From NCBI RefSeq assembly GCF_030818695.1, contig NZ_JAUTAR010000001.1:3838501-3902500 (forward strand): DNA of 64,000 nt, read 5' to 3'. Origin of the DNA: Chryseobacterium sp. SORGH_AS_0447. GTDB taxonomy: Bacteria; Bacteroidota; Bacteroidia; Flavobacteriales; Weeksellaceae. How positions within the stretch are numbered: the first letter of the stretch is position 1; each line of letters begins with the position of its first letter. Below, piece after piece: positions 35,413-44,907 of the stretch. The notes beneath the pieces are model-generated. The model was given only the letters and a program-made list of their open reading frames with translations, made no database searches and had not been told where the DNA came from. The translations under genes were made by a program, and so were the position numbers.

Positions 35413-35470
35413 ATTCACTATTCACTTGCGAAGCAAAATTGACCATTCACTACCAACCAATCACCATCAA
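35413..35470 (-). repeat. Heptamer repeat, second arm of an inverted pair
   Basis: ATTCACT twice at 35413-35426, then GACCATT, CACTACC, AACCAAT, CACCATC, AACCAGC. Between the arms are GCTGCG and CGCAGC, so the whole 180-base segment could fold back. It sits between the convergent cstA and phospholipase D-like genes. Confidence 0.6.
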
Positions 35471-35478
35471 CCAGCACC

Positions 35479-36246
35479 TTAATTATCAAGCTCTTCATAC
35501 AGCTGGCTTCCCCAAAACTGGACATCTCTTTCCGGCAGATTGGAATGATAAAAAACTTCTTTTACTTCTTCTATAATTTTGGCTACCGCCTCCGGATCCG
35601 TTGTTCTGATCCTTGTTTCATGATTATCTTTCATCCCGCTTCGGGTGAAGTTAAGAGAACCTACATAAGCAATCTCATCATCAATAATGTAAATTTTACT
35701 GTGAACAAAGGTTTTATGGGCAAAGTTTCCAGTGTTCGGAGAAACGAAAACCTTGAATGGGAAAAGCTGTTTATAGGTATAATGATAGACTTTCGTCTGT
35801 TTTATTTTTTTTACCACGGCGTCTCTTACAAAAAACATCAGGATAACAATGATGAAGCCGTACGCCAGTTTAAAATTGTTTAAGAGATATATCAAAGGAA
35901 ACAAAACCACCCCCAGCCCGATTATCGCAAAAAGCAATGTTCCCGATAAACTCTGCAGATTGTCTTTGGTCTGTTTCGCTTTTTCATCGACATGCCTGTG
36001 CTGAATGATCAGCTTATGAATATTTTTCTCGTATCCGTAAAAATCCTCAATTTCATCACTGGTGATCAGCCTGATCTGAATCCCTCTGGAATGCAGGTCA
36101 ATAAGTTCCTTTATGAGTACAGGCGAAAGATATGGGGAAACAATTTTTACATTTTTCCGGGCATTTCTGATATCCTGCATCATCTTGGCCCCTGCACTTT
36201 TCCCTATATAAATATCGCAAACCGCATTTTTGTAAAACATTCCCAT
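35479..36246 (-). CDS. Phospholipase D-like protein with one HKD motif and membrane spans
   Basis: 255 residues. HSKIYIIDDEIAYVGSLN in the C half is a full HxKx4Dx6GS HKD motif. The N half has a PLD-type strand (RIRLITSDEIEDFYGYEK) without a second HKD. Two hydrophobic stretches near residues 100-140 (LFAIIGLGVVLFPLIYLL and FIIVILMFFVRD) are membrane spans within the protein. A single-motif PLD dimerises or acts as a nuclease in other members. Target here unknown. Confidence 0.82.
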   Translation of the reverse strand: MGMFYKNAVCDIYIGKSAGAKMMQDIRNARKNVKIVSPYLSPVLIKELIDLHSRGIQIRLITSDEIEDFYGYEKNIHKLIIQHRHVDEKAKQTKDNLQSLSGTLLFAIIGLGVVLFPLIYLLNNFKLAYGFIIVILMFFVRDAVVKKIKQTKVYHYTYKQLFPFKVFVSPNTGNFAHKTFVHSKIYIIDDEIAYVGSLNFTRSGMKDNHETRIRTTDPEAVAKIIEEVKEVFYHSNLPERDVQFWGSQLYEELDN

Positions 36247-36296
36247 CGTTCGAATTTATTTAATTTTCATCTAAAAAAGGCAGCAAAAATAAAAAA

Positions 36297-36318
36297 CTTT
36301 GCAGAAAGTCCTGCAAAG
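36297..36318 (-). terminator. Terminator after the 36349 hydrolase
   Basis: CTTTGCAG / CTGCAAAG stem, read on the minus strand and followed by a TTTTTTATTTTT run, 31 bases beyond the hydrolase stop. Confidence 0.8.
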
Positions 36319-36348
36319 CTATCTTAAAACAATGATCCGAAAATAGTG

Positions 36349-37167
36349 TTATTTCCTGATCTTCTCTACTCTTTTTATTTCGTTTACCAGCAAAGGAAAT
36401 GCAGGTTGGGCCATTCCGCCATGATCAAATCCCTGAAGTTCATATAAGGTGGTCTCTTTATGGCCTTTCAGCTTCATCATTCTGGTCATATAAGCATTTT
36501 CTTCATATCTTCCTAAGAGCTCTTTTTCACGGTCTCCCGTTATCAGCAGCAACGGCGGCGCATCTGCCCGGATAAAATGAAGCGGCGCATACTCATCAAT
36601 TCTTGCGTCCAGTTCATCGATTCCTTTTTCTTTCCTGATGGTAAAATGGGAAATCATCTGCCCGCTGAAAGGAATAATTCCGGCAAGCTGATTGGCATCA
36701 ATTCCGTATTTTTCCAGATACATTTTATTTAAACCCACCATAATGGCGAGATAACCGCCTGCCGAATGTCCCGAAATAAAAACGAGATCTTCTCTTCCGC
36801 CATACTTTTTTATATTCTTAAATACCCATGCCGTAGCAGCAGCGGCATCTTCGATATATTTCGGAGCGTTTACTTTAGGAGAAAGCCTGTAATTCACGCC
36901 AATTACAGCGATTCCTTTATTCTTCAGCCCTTCAGGAATTTCTTTCTGTCCGCCCGTTAAGCCTCCTCCATGAAACCAGATGACCGTCGGGAAATTTTTG
37001 ACATTTTTAGGAATGTAAACATCCAACACACATCTTTCATTGATGTAAACATCGGATTTGTTGGTCTTTTCGTCGTAATAATGAATATTTTGGGTCGTAC
37101 TGTATTCCTGTGAAAATAAAGGGATGGAAAACAGCACGAAAATTAAAAACGGAAGGATCCTTTTCAT
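36349..37167 (-). CDS. Exported alpha/beta hydrolase, BD-FAE-like esterase
   Basis: 272 residues from the ATG at 37167, which gives a clean signal peptide (MKRILPFLIFVLFSIPLFSQ). HGGGLTGGQ is the oxyanion block, FISGHSAGGYLAIMVG holds the Ser and LLLITGDREKELLG the Asp region, with the catalytic His in GFDHGG. Similar in plan to the gene at 31033. Likely removes acyl groups from extracellular carbohydrate or similar esters. Confidence 0.86.
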   Translation of the reverse strand: MKRILPFLIFVLFSIPLFSQEYSTTQNIHYYDEKTNKSDVYINERCVLDVYIPKNVKNFPTVIWFHGGGLTGGQKEIPEGLKNKGIAVIGVNYRLSPKVNAPKYIEDAAAATAWVFKNIKKYGGREDLVFISGHSAGGYLAIMVGLNKMYLEKYGIDANQLAGIIPFSGQMISHFTIRKEKGIDELDARIDEYAPLHFIRADAPPLLLITGDREKELLGRYEENAYMTRMMKLKGHKETTLYELQGFDHGGMAQPAFPLLVNEIKRVEKIRK

Positions 37168-37320
37168 TGTAAAACTTTTATTGACTAAGATACGAAATCT
37201 ATATTGTCTCATTTTGATTATTACTAATGAATTTGTCTTGCCCACAGCTGACACAGATTTTTAGCAGATGATGGTGGATCTTTTTCTTATTGGGAATCTG
37301 AAATTTATTGGAATTAATTA

Positions 37321-38348
37321 ACGTGAGTTCGATCTAAGCTGCTGTGATTCTGCTTTCATGAATGATATCACACTTGGTATTAATGGAAGGTTTTTTATCG
37401 AAGAAAGAATAAGCAGCCAGAGCTGATAAGATATTGAGGATAAAGTTCTCAAAACTTCTGTGCCTGGTATGTTCTATCTGACAGATATTCTTAAGTTCAT
37501 CGTTTACAGATTCAATCAAAGCCCTTTTTCTGAGCATGATTTTGTCCTGTAAAAGCATTAGGGAATTTTTCATGTTTTTCTTTATTTTGGTTACCAGATG
37601 AACTCCGTCGATAAAGAGCTGTTCAAAAAGATCTTTTCCGATATAGCCTTTGTCTCCAAAAAGTTTCCCAAAGATTCTTTTATGCAGATCCATGCTCTTT
37701 AGCGGTTCCCTGTCATCTACATTGCCTGCGGTGAGGATAAAATCCAGGAGCTCACCTTTGTCATTAATAATCAGATGAAGCTTGAACCCATAGAACCATC
37801 CTAAAGAACATTGTCCCTTCTGAGCAATGCCTTTCAAGGTTTTGTGCTGCTTTTCCCTTTTGATATGACAGGCTCTTAAAGGCGTGGAATCTATAAAGGA
37901 AATGCCGGTACATTTTCCCAGGCACATCATCTTCACAAAAACCGCCATTGGGATATTCACTTTTTTCTGAAGCTCGACAAACCGGTTATAAGAAACCGTT
38001 ACCGGGAATTCTTTTTTCATATATCTTTGGATATAGCCCTGGTAAAAATGTTTGAAATTTCTGAAAGCCCCATAATGAAACAGGATCATAATGGTCATCA
38101 CTTCACTCTGGGACATAGCAAATTTTCGTTTTCTGATTCTGATTTTAGGGTCCTCTAAAGCATATTGCTGTAAAACCTTATCGAATTCTTTAAAAAACTC
38201 ATCAACAATATAATAAATATTCGTAATTTTATCATTAGAAATCATAGCGGATTATTTAGTTTAAATATTTGAATTTCAATACCTTAAATATACTAAATTT
38301 TCCGCTGTTTTATATTGTTTTTTCTTGTTTCTTACGTCGAACTCACGT
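37321..38348. mobile_element. IS982-family insertion sequence, complete
   Basis: 1028-base element bounded by inverted ends: ACGTGAGTTCGA at 37321-37332 and TCGAACTCACGT at 38337-38348. Flanking TAATTA occurs at 37315-37320 and 38349-38354 and is compatible with a 6-bp target duplication, although TAATTA is palindromic, so the boundary could be a few bases different. It encodes one transposase on the minus strand. It lies between genes and does not break either. Confidence 0.88.
37334..38245 (-). CDS. IS982-family transposase
   Basis: 303 residues, DDE transposase. FIDSTPLRACHI gives the first Asp, FGDKGYIGKDLFE the second, and RALIESVNDELKNICQIEHTRHR the closing Glu with its downstream RH pair. 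The N-terminal MISNDKITNIYYIVDEFF and the overall length match IS982. The frame is intact and the stop lies inside the left inverted end, so the element is probably still active or recently so. Confidence 0.92.
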   Translation of the reverse strand: MISNDKITNIYYIVDEFFKEFDKVLQQYALEDPKIRIRKRKFAMSQSEVMTIMILFHYGAFRNFKHFYQGYIQRYMKKEFPVTVSYNRFVELQKKVNIPMAVFVKMMCLGKCTGISFIDSTPLRACHIKREKQHKTLKGIAQKGQCSLGWFYGFKLHLIINDKGELLDFILTAGNVDDREPLKSMDLHKRIFGKLFGDKGYIGKDLFEQLFIDGVHLVTKIKKNMKNSLMLLQDKIMLRKRALIESVNDELKNICQIEHTRHRSFENFILNILSALAAYSFFDKKPSINTKCDIIHESRITAA

Positions 38349-38528
38349 TAATTATATCGAATTTAATTCAACCAAATATTTCACAGATTGTTACGTATAG
38401 CTTTCTTTATAGCAAACTAAAATTGATTGGAAAGATGCTGACTGAAATCAATTGGATGCAGATAGCACGGATTTACAAAGTTTAATTGAGTTGATCGCTG
38501 TGTAAACCCGTGACACCTGTAGAAAATT

Positions 38529-40862
38529 TTAAATCTTCGTCAGTTTGGCGTATTTTAAAATCAGGTTTTTTTCGCCTTCATGCTGGAAAATAACCTTGGC
38601 CTTGATATTCTGGGGATCGGTTCCGTCCAGGAAGGTAACCTCTCCGATTCCGAAACGGTCGTGCCTTACTTTGTCTCCTACTTCGATATCCTGCGAAGAA
38701 GCACCGCTCGGATTAATGATTTTGGCCGTGCTTACCGGCTTCAACTTACGCGGCTCGGCGATAGGTTTTGAACTGTCTGATCTTTCAATGCTCTTCTTCT
38801 CCACTTTTTTAAAGCTTCTCATCTCGGAAGGATGCTCATCGAAAATATTGGATTTGATGCCGGAATTGTTGATGAATCTTTTTTCAATAGCCGGATTTAC
38901 AAACTCGATATATTCATCATCGATTTCACTTAAAAATCTGGACGGTTCCGCATCGGTAATTTTTCCCCACTGGAAACGGGAAACCGCATAAGAGAAAAAG
39001 GCCTGCTTCTCGGCTCTTGTTAAGGCAACATAGAACAGACGTCTCTCTTCTTCCAGATCTTCCCGGGTGGCCGAGCTCATGAAGCTTGGGAAAAGATTTT
39101 CCTCCAGTCCTACCAGATGCACCACCGGAAATTCCAGTCCTTTGGAGAGGTGAATAGTCATCAGGGAAACCATGTCTTCATCATTATTTTTGTCCTGCGT
39201 ATCGGCAGAAAGGGCGATATTTTCCAGAAAGTTCGGTAAGCTTGGATCGCCGTCTTCCAGCTGCATCTGCTCTTCGATGAATCCCTGCATCGAGTTCATC
39301 AATTCCTGAACGTTTTCCACCCTTGAAATCCCTTCCGGGGTCTGGTCGTCTTTCAGGAATTTAATCAGTCCGCTTCGCTTCGCTACTTCCATCGCGACAT
39401 TATAAGCCGTCTCTGTTTTCAGCAATACCTGAAAAGCTTTGATCATCGACCAGAAGTCATTCAGCTTATTTAACACTCCATTGTTTAAGCCTAATTGCGG
39501 CGAGTACATCGCCAGGTTATCCAATACTTTCGATACGGAAACATTCTGGGCATCTGCAAAAACCACGAGCTTGTTCTGGGTTGTTTCACCGATTCCCCTT
39601 ACCGGATAATTGATGATCCGCATCAAAGCTTCGGAGTCGTTTTCATTGACGAGAAGCCTGAGGTAGGCGATCAAATCCTTTACTTCTTTCCTTTGATAGA
39701 AAGACAGGCCTCCGTAAACTTTGTACGGTATATTTTTACGTCTCAGCGCATCTTCAAAAGCACGCGTCTGGGAATTGGTACGGTATAAAATAGCGAAATC
39801 GCTGTATTTTCGCTGCTCACGGTTGCGGGTTTCCCAGATATTTCCGGCTACGAAATTGGCTTCGTCCGCATCGGAAAGCGATCGGTATACTTTGATCTTC
39901 TCTCCTTCTTCATTTTCACTGAATACATTCTTCTTGAACTGCTGAAGGTTTTTCGCAATAACGACATTGGCCGCATTTACGATATTCTGGGTAGAACGGT
40001 AATTCTGCTCCAGCGCCACCGTAATGGCATCGGGATAATCTTTTTTAAAGTTTAAGATATTGTAAATATTCGCCCCCCGGAAAGAGTAGATCGACTGGGC
40101 ATCGTCTCCCACCACACAGATGTTTTCAAATTTTGAAGCCAACGCTTTTACGATAAGGTACTGGGAATGGTTGGTATCCTGGTACTCATCCACAAGAATA
40201 TATCGGAACCGGTCCTGGTATTTCGCCAGCACTTCCGGGAAACGGGTCAGCAGCTCATTGGTTTTAAGCAGCAAATCATCAAAATCCATCGATCCGTTTT
40301 TGAAGCACTGCTCCACGTAACGCTGGTAGATCTGCCCGATGAATTTCATATTGGCTTTTTCATCGGCTTCCAGCAATTCAGGATTGTTGAAATAAGCTTT
40401 TACCGTAATGAGATTATTTTTGTAGGTGGAAATTCTTGCCTGGACCTTTTTGGGTTTATACAGATCGGCATCAATATTCATGTCTTTCAGAACTTTCTTG
40501 ATGACGTTTAAAGCATCCTGCTGATCGTAAATGGTAAAGTTGGAAGGATAACCCAGATAATGGGCTTCGCTTCTGAGGATCCTGGCAAAAACGGAGTGGA
40601 AAGTTCCCATCCATAAGCTTTTGGCATTGCTCTGGCCCACGACTTTTGCAATACGCTCCTTCATTTCTTTTGCCGCCTTATTGGTAAAGGTTAAAGCCAG
40701 GATATTAAAAGGGTCTACTCCATTGGTGATCAGATGGGCGATACGCATCGTAAGAACACGCGTCTTCCCGGAACCTGCGCCTGCAAGCACCATCAACGGC
40801 CCTTCAAGTGAGGTAACGGCATCAAATTGTGATTCATTCAGTCCTTTCAAATAATCCTCCAT
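38529..40862 (-). CDS. ATP-dependent DNA helicase, UvrD/PcrA type
   Basis: 777 residues of helicase superfamily 1A, which translocates 3' to 5' on single-stranded DNA in repair. Motif I AGAGSGKTRVL near residue 29, motif II LVDEYQDTNH near 227, motif III VVGDDAQSIYSFRGA, motif IV EQNYRST and motif VI VALTRAEK are all present. A C-terminal RNA-polymerase-binding (Tudor-like) tail is suggested by VGDKVRHDRFGIGEVTFLDG. Stand-alone gene. Confidence 0.94.
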   Translation of the reverse strand: MEDYLKGLNESQFDAVTSLEGPLMVLAGAGSGKTRVLTMRIAHLITNGVDPFNILALTFTNKAAKEMKERIAKVVGQSNAKSLWMGTFHSVFARILRSEAHYLGYPSNFTIYDQQDALNVIKKVLKDMNIDADLYKPKKVQARISTYKNNLITVKAYFNNPELLEADEKANMKFIGQIYQRYVEQCFKNGSMDFDDLLLKTNELLTRFPEVLAKYQDRFRYILVDEYQDTNHSQYLIVKALASKFENICVVGDDAQSIYSFRGANIYNILNFKKDYPDAITVALEQNYRSTQNIVNAANVVIAKNLQQFKKNVFSENEEGEKIKVYRSLSDADEANFVAGNIWETRNREQRKYSDFAILYRTNSQTRAFEDALRRKNIPYKVYGGLSFYQRKEVKDLIAYLRLLVNENDSEALMRIINYPVRGIGETTQNKLVVFADAQNVSVSKVLDNLAMYSPQLGLNNGVLNKLNDFWSMIKAFQVLLKTETAYNVAMEVAKRSGLIKFLKDDQTPEGISRVENVQELMNSMQGFIEEQMQLEDGDPSLPNFLENIALSADTQDKNNDEDMVSLMTIHLSKGLEFPVVHLVGLEENLFPSFMSSATREDLEEERRLFYVALTRAEKQAFFSYAVSRFQWGKITDAEPSRFLSEIDDEYIEFVNPAIEKRFINNSGIKSNIFDEHPSEMRSFKKVEKKSIERSDSSKPIAEPRKLKPVSTAKIINPSGASSQDIEVGDKVRHDRFGIGEVTFLDGTDPQNIKAKVIFQHEGEKNLILKYAKLTKI

Positions 40863-41127
40863 ACTGCAAAAAAATTAGGAATACAAAATTAGTGTATTAT
40901 AAGGAGAATTCAAATTCTGATTCATAAACATCTGTGCATATTCTGTTTACTAATATTATGCAAATACTGAATTAAACTTTCACACACCTTCTGCTTAGAA
41001 TATTGGTAAACAAAAAATTTGTCCTTCATTTCTAAAAAGACATTCTGAATTTTTCAGACACGGCATCATACTCAAATGTGACCGACTATCCGTGTATTAA
41101 TGCTGAAAAAAGTGATTTCCGGAATAT

Positions 41128-41502
41128 TTAAATTTCCTTTATATAAGTTCTTACCCGGGTGATCATATCTCCCATATCGAAAGGTTTTGCGATAAAATCA
41201 TTGGCTCCTGCATCCAGGGCAGACTGTTCCAGTCCGCGACTGGCCGACATGATAAGTACAGGGATATCGCAAAGGTTTTCATCGGCTCTGATGGTACGGC
41301 AGATATCCCTTCCGTCCTCACCGGAAAGCCACATATCCATCAGGATAACATCAGGTTTAGACTGTGAATTCAAGGCATTGAGCATATCTGATCCTTTATA
41401 GAACTTGGCAACGCTTAATCCTTCGAGTTCCATCATCATTTCAATAGAATCAACAATTGCAGGACTGTCATCCAAGACTAAAATTTGTGTAGAAGTAGAC
41501 AT
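41128..41502 (-). CDS. CheY-like single-domain response regulator
   Basis: 124 residues with receiver fold: ILVLDDSPAI has the acidic pair, VILMDMWLSGEDG the phosphorylated Asp, VLIMSASRGL the Ser/Thr, and DFIAKPF the Lys. No output domain. It begins three bases after the histidine kinase stop, so the pair acts as one phosphorelay. Confidence 0.92.
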   Translation of the reverse strand: MSTSTQILVLDDSPAIVDSIEMMMELEGLSVAKFYKGSDMLNALNSQSKPDVILMDMWLSGEDGRDICRTIRADENLCDIPVLIMSASRGLEQSALDAGANDFIAKPFDMGDMITRVRTYIKEI

Positions 41503-41505
41503 GTT

Positions 41506-43359
41506 TTATATTTTAATTTTAGGTATCTCGAAGCAAAAATCAGACCCATTTCCTTCTACAGAATGAACATAAATTCTGCCGCCCGTTCTTTTAATAATTT
41601 CTGATGAGATGTAAAGCCCTAAGCCTAAGCCCGGAAACGTATGTTCTTTGGTGCCGCTTACCCGGTAATACTGCTCAAAAACTTTTTGCTGCTTATCCTG
41701 TGGGATCCCAATCCCGAAATCCCTTACACTGAATTTTATCATATTATCCTTCAGTTCAGTAGATACAATAACTTCATCGGCGTCGGGAGAATATTTAATC
41801 GCATTGCTGATCAGATTGCTCATCACCTGCGAAATCCGGTGTCGGTCTGCCGTTACATTTCCGATCTCATTTTTATAAAAGATAATCTTATGCCTTGCAG
41901 TCATCTGCTGCTCGACAACAATGTCTTCCGCAAGCTGGTCAAAATCAAATTCAGATTCATTCAGCTGGATTTTTCCGTTCTGAATTTTGGTAACATCCAG
42001 CAAATCATTTACAAGCTCGGTAAGGGTATCAATCTGCCTGTTCATCCTTTTGGCCACCTCAGCATTCCTGAAATCTCCCTGCTTGTTGAGGTTGGTTTCG
42101 ATAAACTGGGTATACAGTTTCAGGCTGGTAAGCGGAGTTTTCAGCTCATGGCTGGCAATCCCTAGGAAATTGTCTTTTTGGGTCTGCAGCTGTTTAAAAT
42201 CATCAATATCAGTAAAAGTTCCGGTCCATTGGCTGATCTCTCCATTATGATCGAAATTGGCAACCGCTCTTCCCAGGAACCAACGGTACACTTCAGGGTT
42301 ACCGGGGTCTGCAAACTCATATTCCACTTCAAAAGGTTTTCCTGTTTTTAAGCTTTCTTCCCAGATTTTCAAAATCCTCGAATAAACTTCCGGCCTGATC
42401 ACTTTTCTTATGGCTTCATTGGGATCTTCATCTTTAGCAAAGCCCATATGCTTGTACCAATTGTCATTCATGTAATTGATCCTGCCGTTCTTATCGCTCG
42501 TCCATACAAACTGGGGCATGGAATCGGCCAGGTCGCGGTATTTTTTCTCTCTTTCCTGTACCTCTTTCCGGGTAGCCACCAGATCGGTAACGTTAACGGC
42601 TACATTATAAATGGCGTATACTTCACCGGCAGCATTTTTAAGCGGCTTATAAGAAAAATTATAATAAAAAGTCTGAAGCTTACCATCCACTACAAGATCT
42701 GCCGAATCTTCCGTGGCCGTGTAGGATTGCCCGGTCTTGAAGATATCCCTCAGGATACCGATAAAAGGCTGTCCTTCAAGCTCAGGAAGCGCATCTTCCA
42801 GCTTCATTCCGATTACGGAAGCATCTTTTCCCCATGTTTTCAGCATCGGTTCATTGGCCAGCTCAATATAAAGATCATCGGTTCGGTAAATTGCAATACA
42901 ATAATCTGATTTTTTAATAAGATCCTCAAAACGGTATTCGCTGTCGAGCAGCTTCCGTTCTGAGATCACCTGATCGGTAACTTCCGTGGCCACGACACTT
43001 ACCCCGATAATTTTTTGCTCATCGTTATAAACCGGGGAATAGATAAAATCGAAAAAATGTTCTTCATAGCTTCCATATTTATCTAAAAAAACAGGCCATC
43101 GATTTCCGTTGAAAATTTCCCCTTTGCGATAAACATTATTCAGGATTTCTTCAAATCCCTGATCTTTCACTTCCGGAATCGCCTCAAATACAGGCATTCC
43201 GATTACCGATTCATCCCTCCCCCAAAGTCCGAGCATCTGCTCATTGGCATTACTGATGATAAAATCGTCGCCCATCAGCAGAGACATCGCCACAGGAGCC
43301 TGACTGAATAAAGTGACCAGTGAATCATGAGAAATTTTCTGGTTTGAAATGTTTTTCAT
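41506..43359 (-). CDS. PAS-domain sensor histidine kinase
   Basis: 617 residues, soluble, with no membrane spans. Three PAS-like units occupy about residues 10-120 (ISNANEQMLGLWGR), 145-260 (YRTDDLYIELANEPML) and 270-390 (YRDLADSMPQFVWTSDKNG). The HisKA region is GIASHELKTPLTSLKLYTQ and the ATPase shows N-box NLISNAIKYSP, DFGIGIP and LGLGLYIS. It is likely a cytosolic redox or ligand sensor that phosphorylates the adjacent CheY-like receiver. Confidence 0.93.
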   Translation of the reverse strand: MKNISNQKISHDSLVTLFSQAPVAMSLLMGDDFIISNANEQMLGLWGRDESVIGMPVFEAIPEVKDQGFEEILNNVYRKGEIFNGNRWPVFLDKYGSYEEHFFDFIYSPVYNDEQKIIGVSVVATEVTDQVISERKLLDSEYRFEDLIKKSDYCIAIYRTDDLYIELANEPMLKTWGKDASVIGMKLEDALPELEGQPFIGILRDIFKTGQSYTATEDSADLVVDGKLQTFYYNFSYKPLKNAAGEVYAIYNVAVNVTDLVATRKEVQEREKKYRDLADSMPQFVWTSDKNGRINYMNDNWYKHMGFAKDEDPNEAIRKVIRPEVYSRILKIWEESLKTGKPFEVEYEFADPGNPEVYRWFLGRAVANFDHNGEISQWTGTFTDIDDFKQLQTQKDNFLGIASHELKTPLTSLKLYTQFIETNLNKQGDFRNAEVAKRMNRQIDTLTELVNDLLDVTKIQNGKIQLNESEFDFDQLAEDIVVEQQMTARHKIIFYKNEIGNVTADRHRISQVMSNLISNAIKYSPDADEVIVSTELKDNMIKFSVRDFGIGIPQDKQQKVFEQYYRVSGTKEHTFPGLGLGLYISSEIIKRTGGRIYVHSVEGNGSDFCFEIPKIKI

Positions 43360-43504
43360 TATTATTAAGGGGTTCTTTTTACAAAATTAATTTTTATTCT
43401 AAATTTTTCTAATAAATTTAATACCACTTTTTAGAATTTACCAACATTTCTCTAAAGAAATATCTTCTGATTGATTTTTTATTTTGAAAATGTAACAATT
43501 AATG

Positions 43505-43512
43505 TAATTTTG
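43505..43512 (+). promoter_or_regulatory. -7 promoter box TAATTTTG before the M16 pair
   Basis: TAnnTTTG match 29 bases before the 43542 start, in the divergent region with the histidine kinase. Confidence 0.55.
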
Positions 43513-43541
43513 GGACTAATTGACAAAACAATTTCTACTTT

Positions 43542-44855
43542 ATGAAAAAACGACTTCTTTCTGTTGCTGCAGCGGCTTTCTTCGGAATGGCCCTGAATGC
43601 ACAACAAATTAAATTCGAGGAATATGACTTACCAAACGGTCTTCACGTAATTCTTCATCAGGACAATTCTGCACCGGTTGTTACAACAGGCGTAATGTAC
43701 CACGTAGGTGCCAAAGATGAAGTAAAAGGAAGAACAGGTTTTGCCCACTTTTTCGAGCACCTTTTATTTGAAGGAACGCCGAATATCAAAAGAGGCGACT
43801 GGTTTAAGATCGTTTCTTCAAACGGAGGACAAAACAACGCTAACACGACAAACGACAGAACGTATTACTATGAAACTTTCCCATCCAATAACGAACAGTT
43901 AGGCCTTTGGATGGAATCGGAGAGAATGCGTCATGCCGTAATCAACCAGGTGGGAGTTGACACCCAAAGAGAAGTTGTAAAGGAAGAGAAAAGGCTGAGA
44001 ATGGATAACCAGCCCTACGGAAACCTTTTCACGACCATTCAGAAAAACTTATTTACCAATCACCCGTATAACTGGCCGACCATCGGTTCTATGGAAGACC
44101 TGAACGCAGCAAAGCTTGACGAGTTCCAGGCTTTCTACAAGAAATTCTATGTTCCGAACAATGCAACCTTGGTGGTAGCAGGAGATATTAAGCCTGAGCA
44201 GACGAAGAAATGGATTCAGGAATATTACGGCGGAATCCCGAAAGGAACGGTTTATCCTAAAAATTATGCGAAAGATGCACCGATCACTCAGGAAAAAGAA
44301 GTAACGGCAACAGATCCGAATATCCAGCTTCCGGCTTATGTGTTCGCGTACAGAACACCGGCTAACAAAGAAAAAGATGCTTATGTTTTAGACATGCTTT
44401 CTTCTTACCTGAGCAACGGTAAATCTTCTGTTCTTTATAAAAAATTAGTGGATCAGGATAAGAAAGCCCTACAAGTACAGGCTTTCAACCAGGGTCTTGA
44501 AGACTACGGAATTTTCGCGTTCTTCGCCATCCCGATGGGACAGACGACCAAGGCAGCTTTACAGGCAGACATCGATGCAGAAATCAAAAAGATTCAGACG
44601 ACGTTAATCTCCGAAGAAGATTACCAGAAGCTTCAGAACCAGTTTGAGAACCAATTTGTAAATGCCAATTCCAGCATCCAGGGAATCGCTGCTTCATTGG
44701 CGACCAACCACGTATTGATGGGCAACACCAACCTGATTAATAAGGAAATCGATATTTACCGATCGATCACCAGACAGGATCTTCAGAATGCGGCTAAAAA
44801 ATATCTTAATTCCAACCAAAGAGTAATCATCAACTACGTACCTGAGAAAAAGTAA
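43542..44855 (+). CDS. M16 zinc metallopeptidase, catalytic subunit
   Basis: 437 residues with signal peptide MKKRLLSVAAAAFFGMALNAQ. HFFEHLLFEGTPNI is the inverted zinc motif HxxEH with the downstream Glu, and the C-terminal half is the non-catalytic M16 domain (IPMGQTTKAALQADI). Proteases of this family form heterodimers with an inactive subunit, here encoded just 52 bases downstream. Confidence 0.93.
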   Translation: MKKRLLSVAAAAFFGMALNAQQIKFEEYDLPNGLHVILHQDNSAPVVTTGVMYHVGAKDEVKGRTGFAHFFEHLLFEGTPNIKRGDWFKIVSSNGGQNNANTTNDRTYYYETFPSNNEQLGLWMESERMRHAVINQVGVDTQREVVKEEKRLRMDNQPYGNLFTTIQKNLFTNHPYNWPTIGSMEDLNAAKLDEFQAFYKKFYVPNNATLVVAGDIKPEQTKKWIQEYYGGIPKGTVYPKNYAKDAPITQEKEVTATDPNIQLPAYVFAYRTPANKEKDAYVLDMLSSYLSNGKSSVLYKKLVDQDKKALQVQAFNQGLEDYGIFAFFAIPMGQTTKAALQADIDAEIKKIQTTLISEEDYQKLQNQFENQFVNANSSIQGIAASLATNHVLMGNTNLINKEIDIYRSITRQDLQNAAKKYLNSNQRVIINYVPEKK

Positions 44856-44907
44856 TCCGTTAGGATTTTTAGGTGAAAAAATGATTATCAAAAATTAAAT
44901 TTTACAA

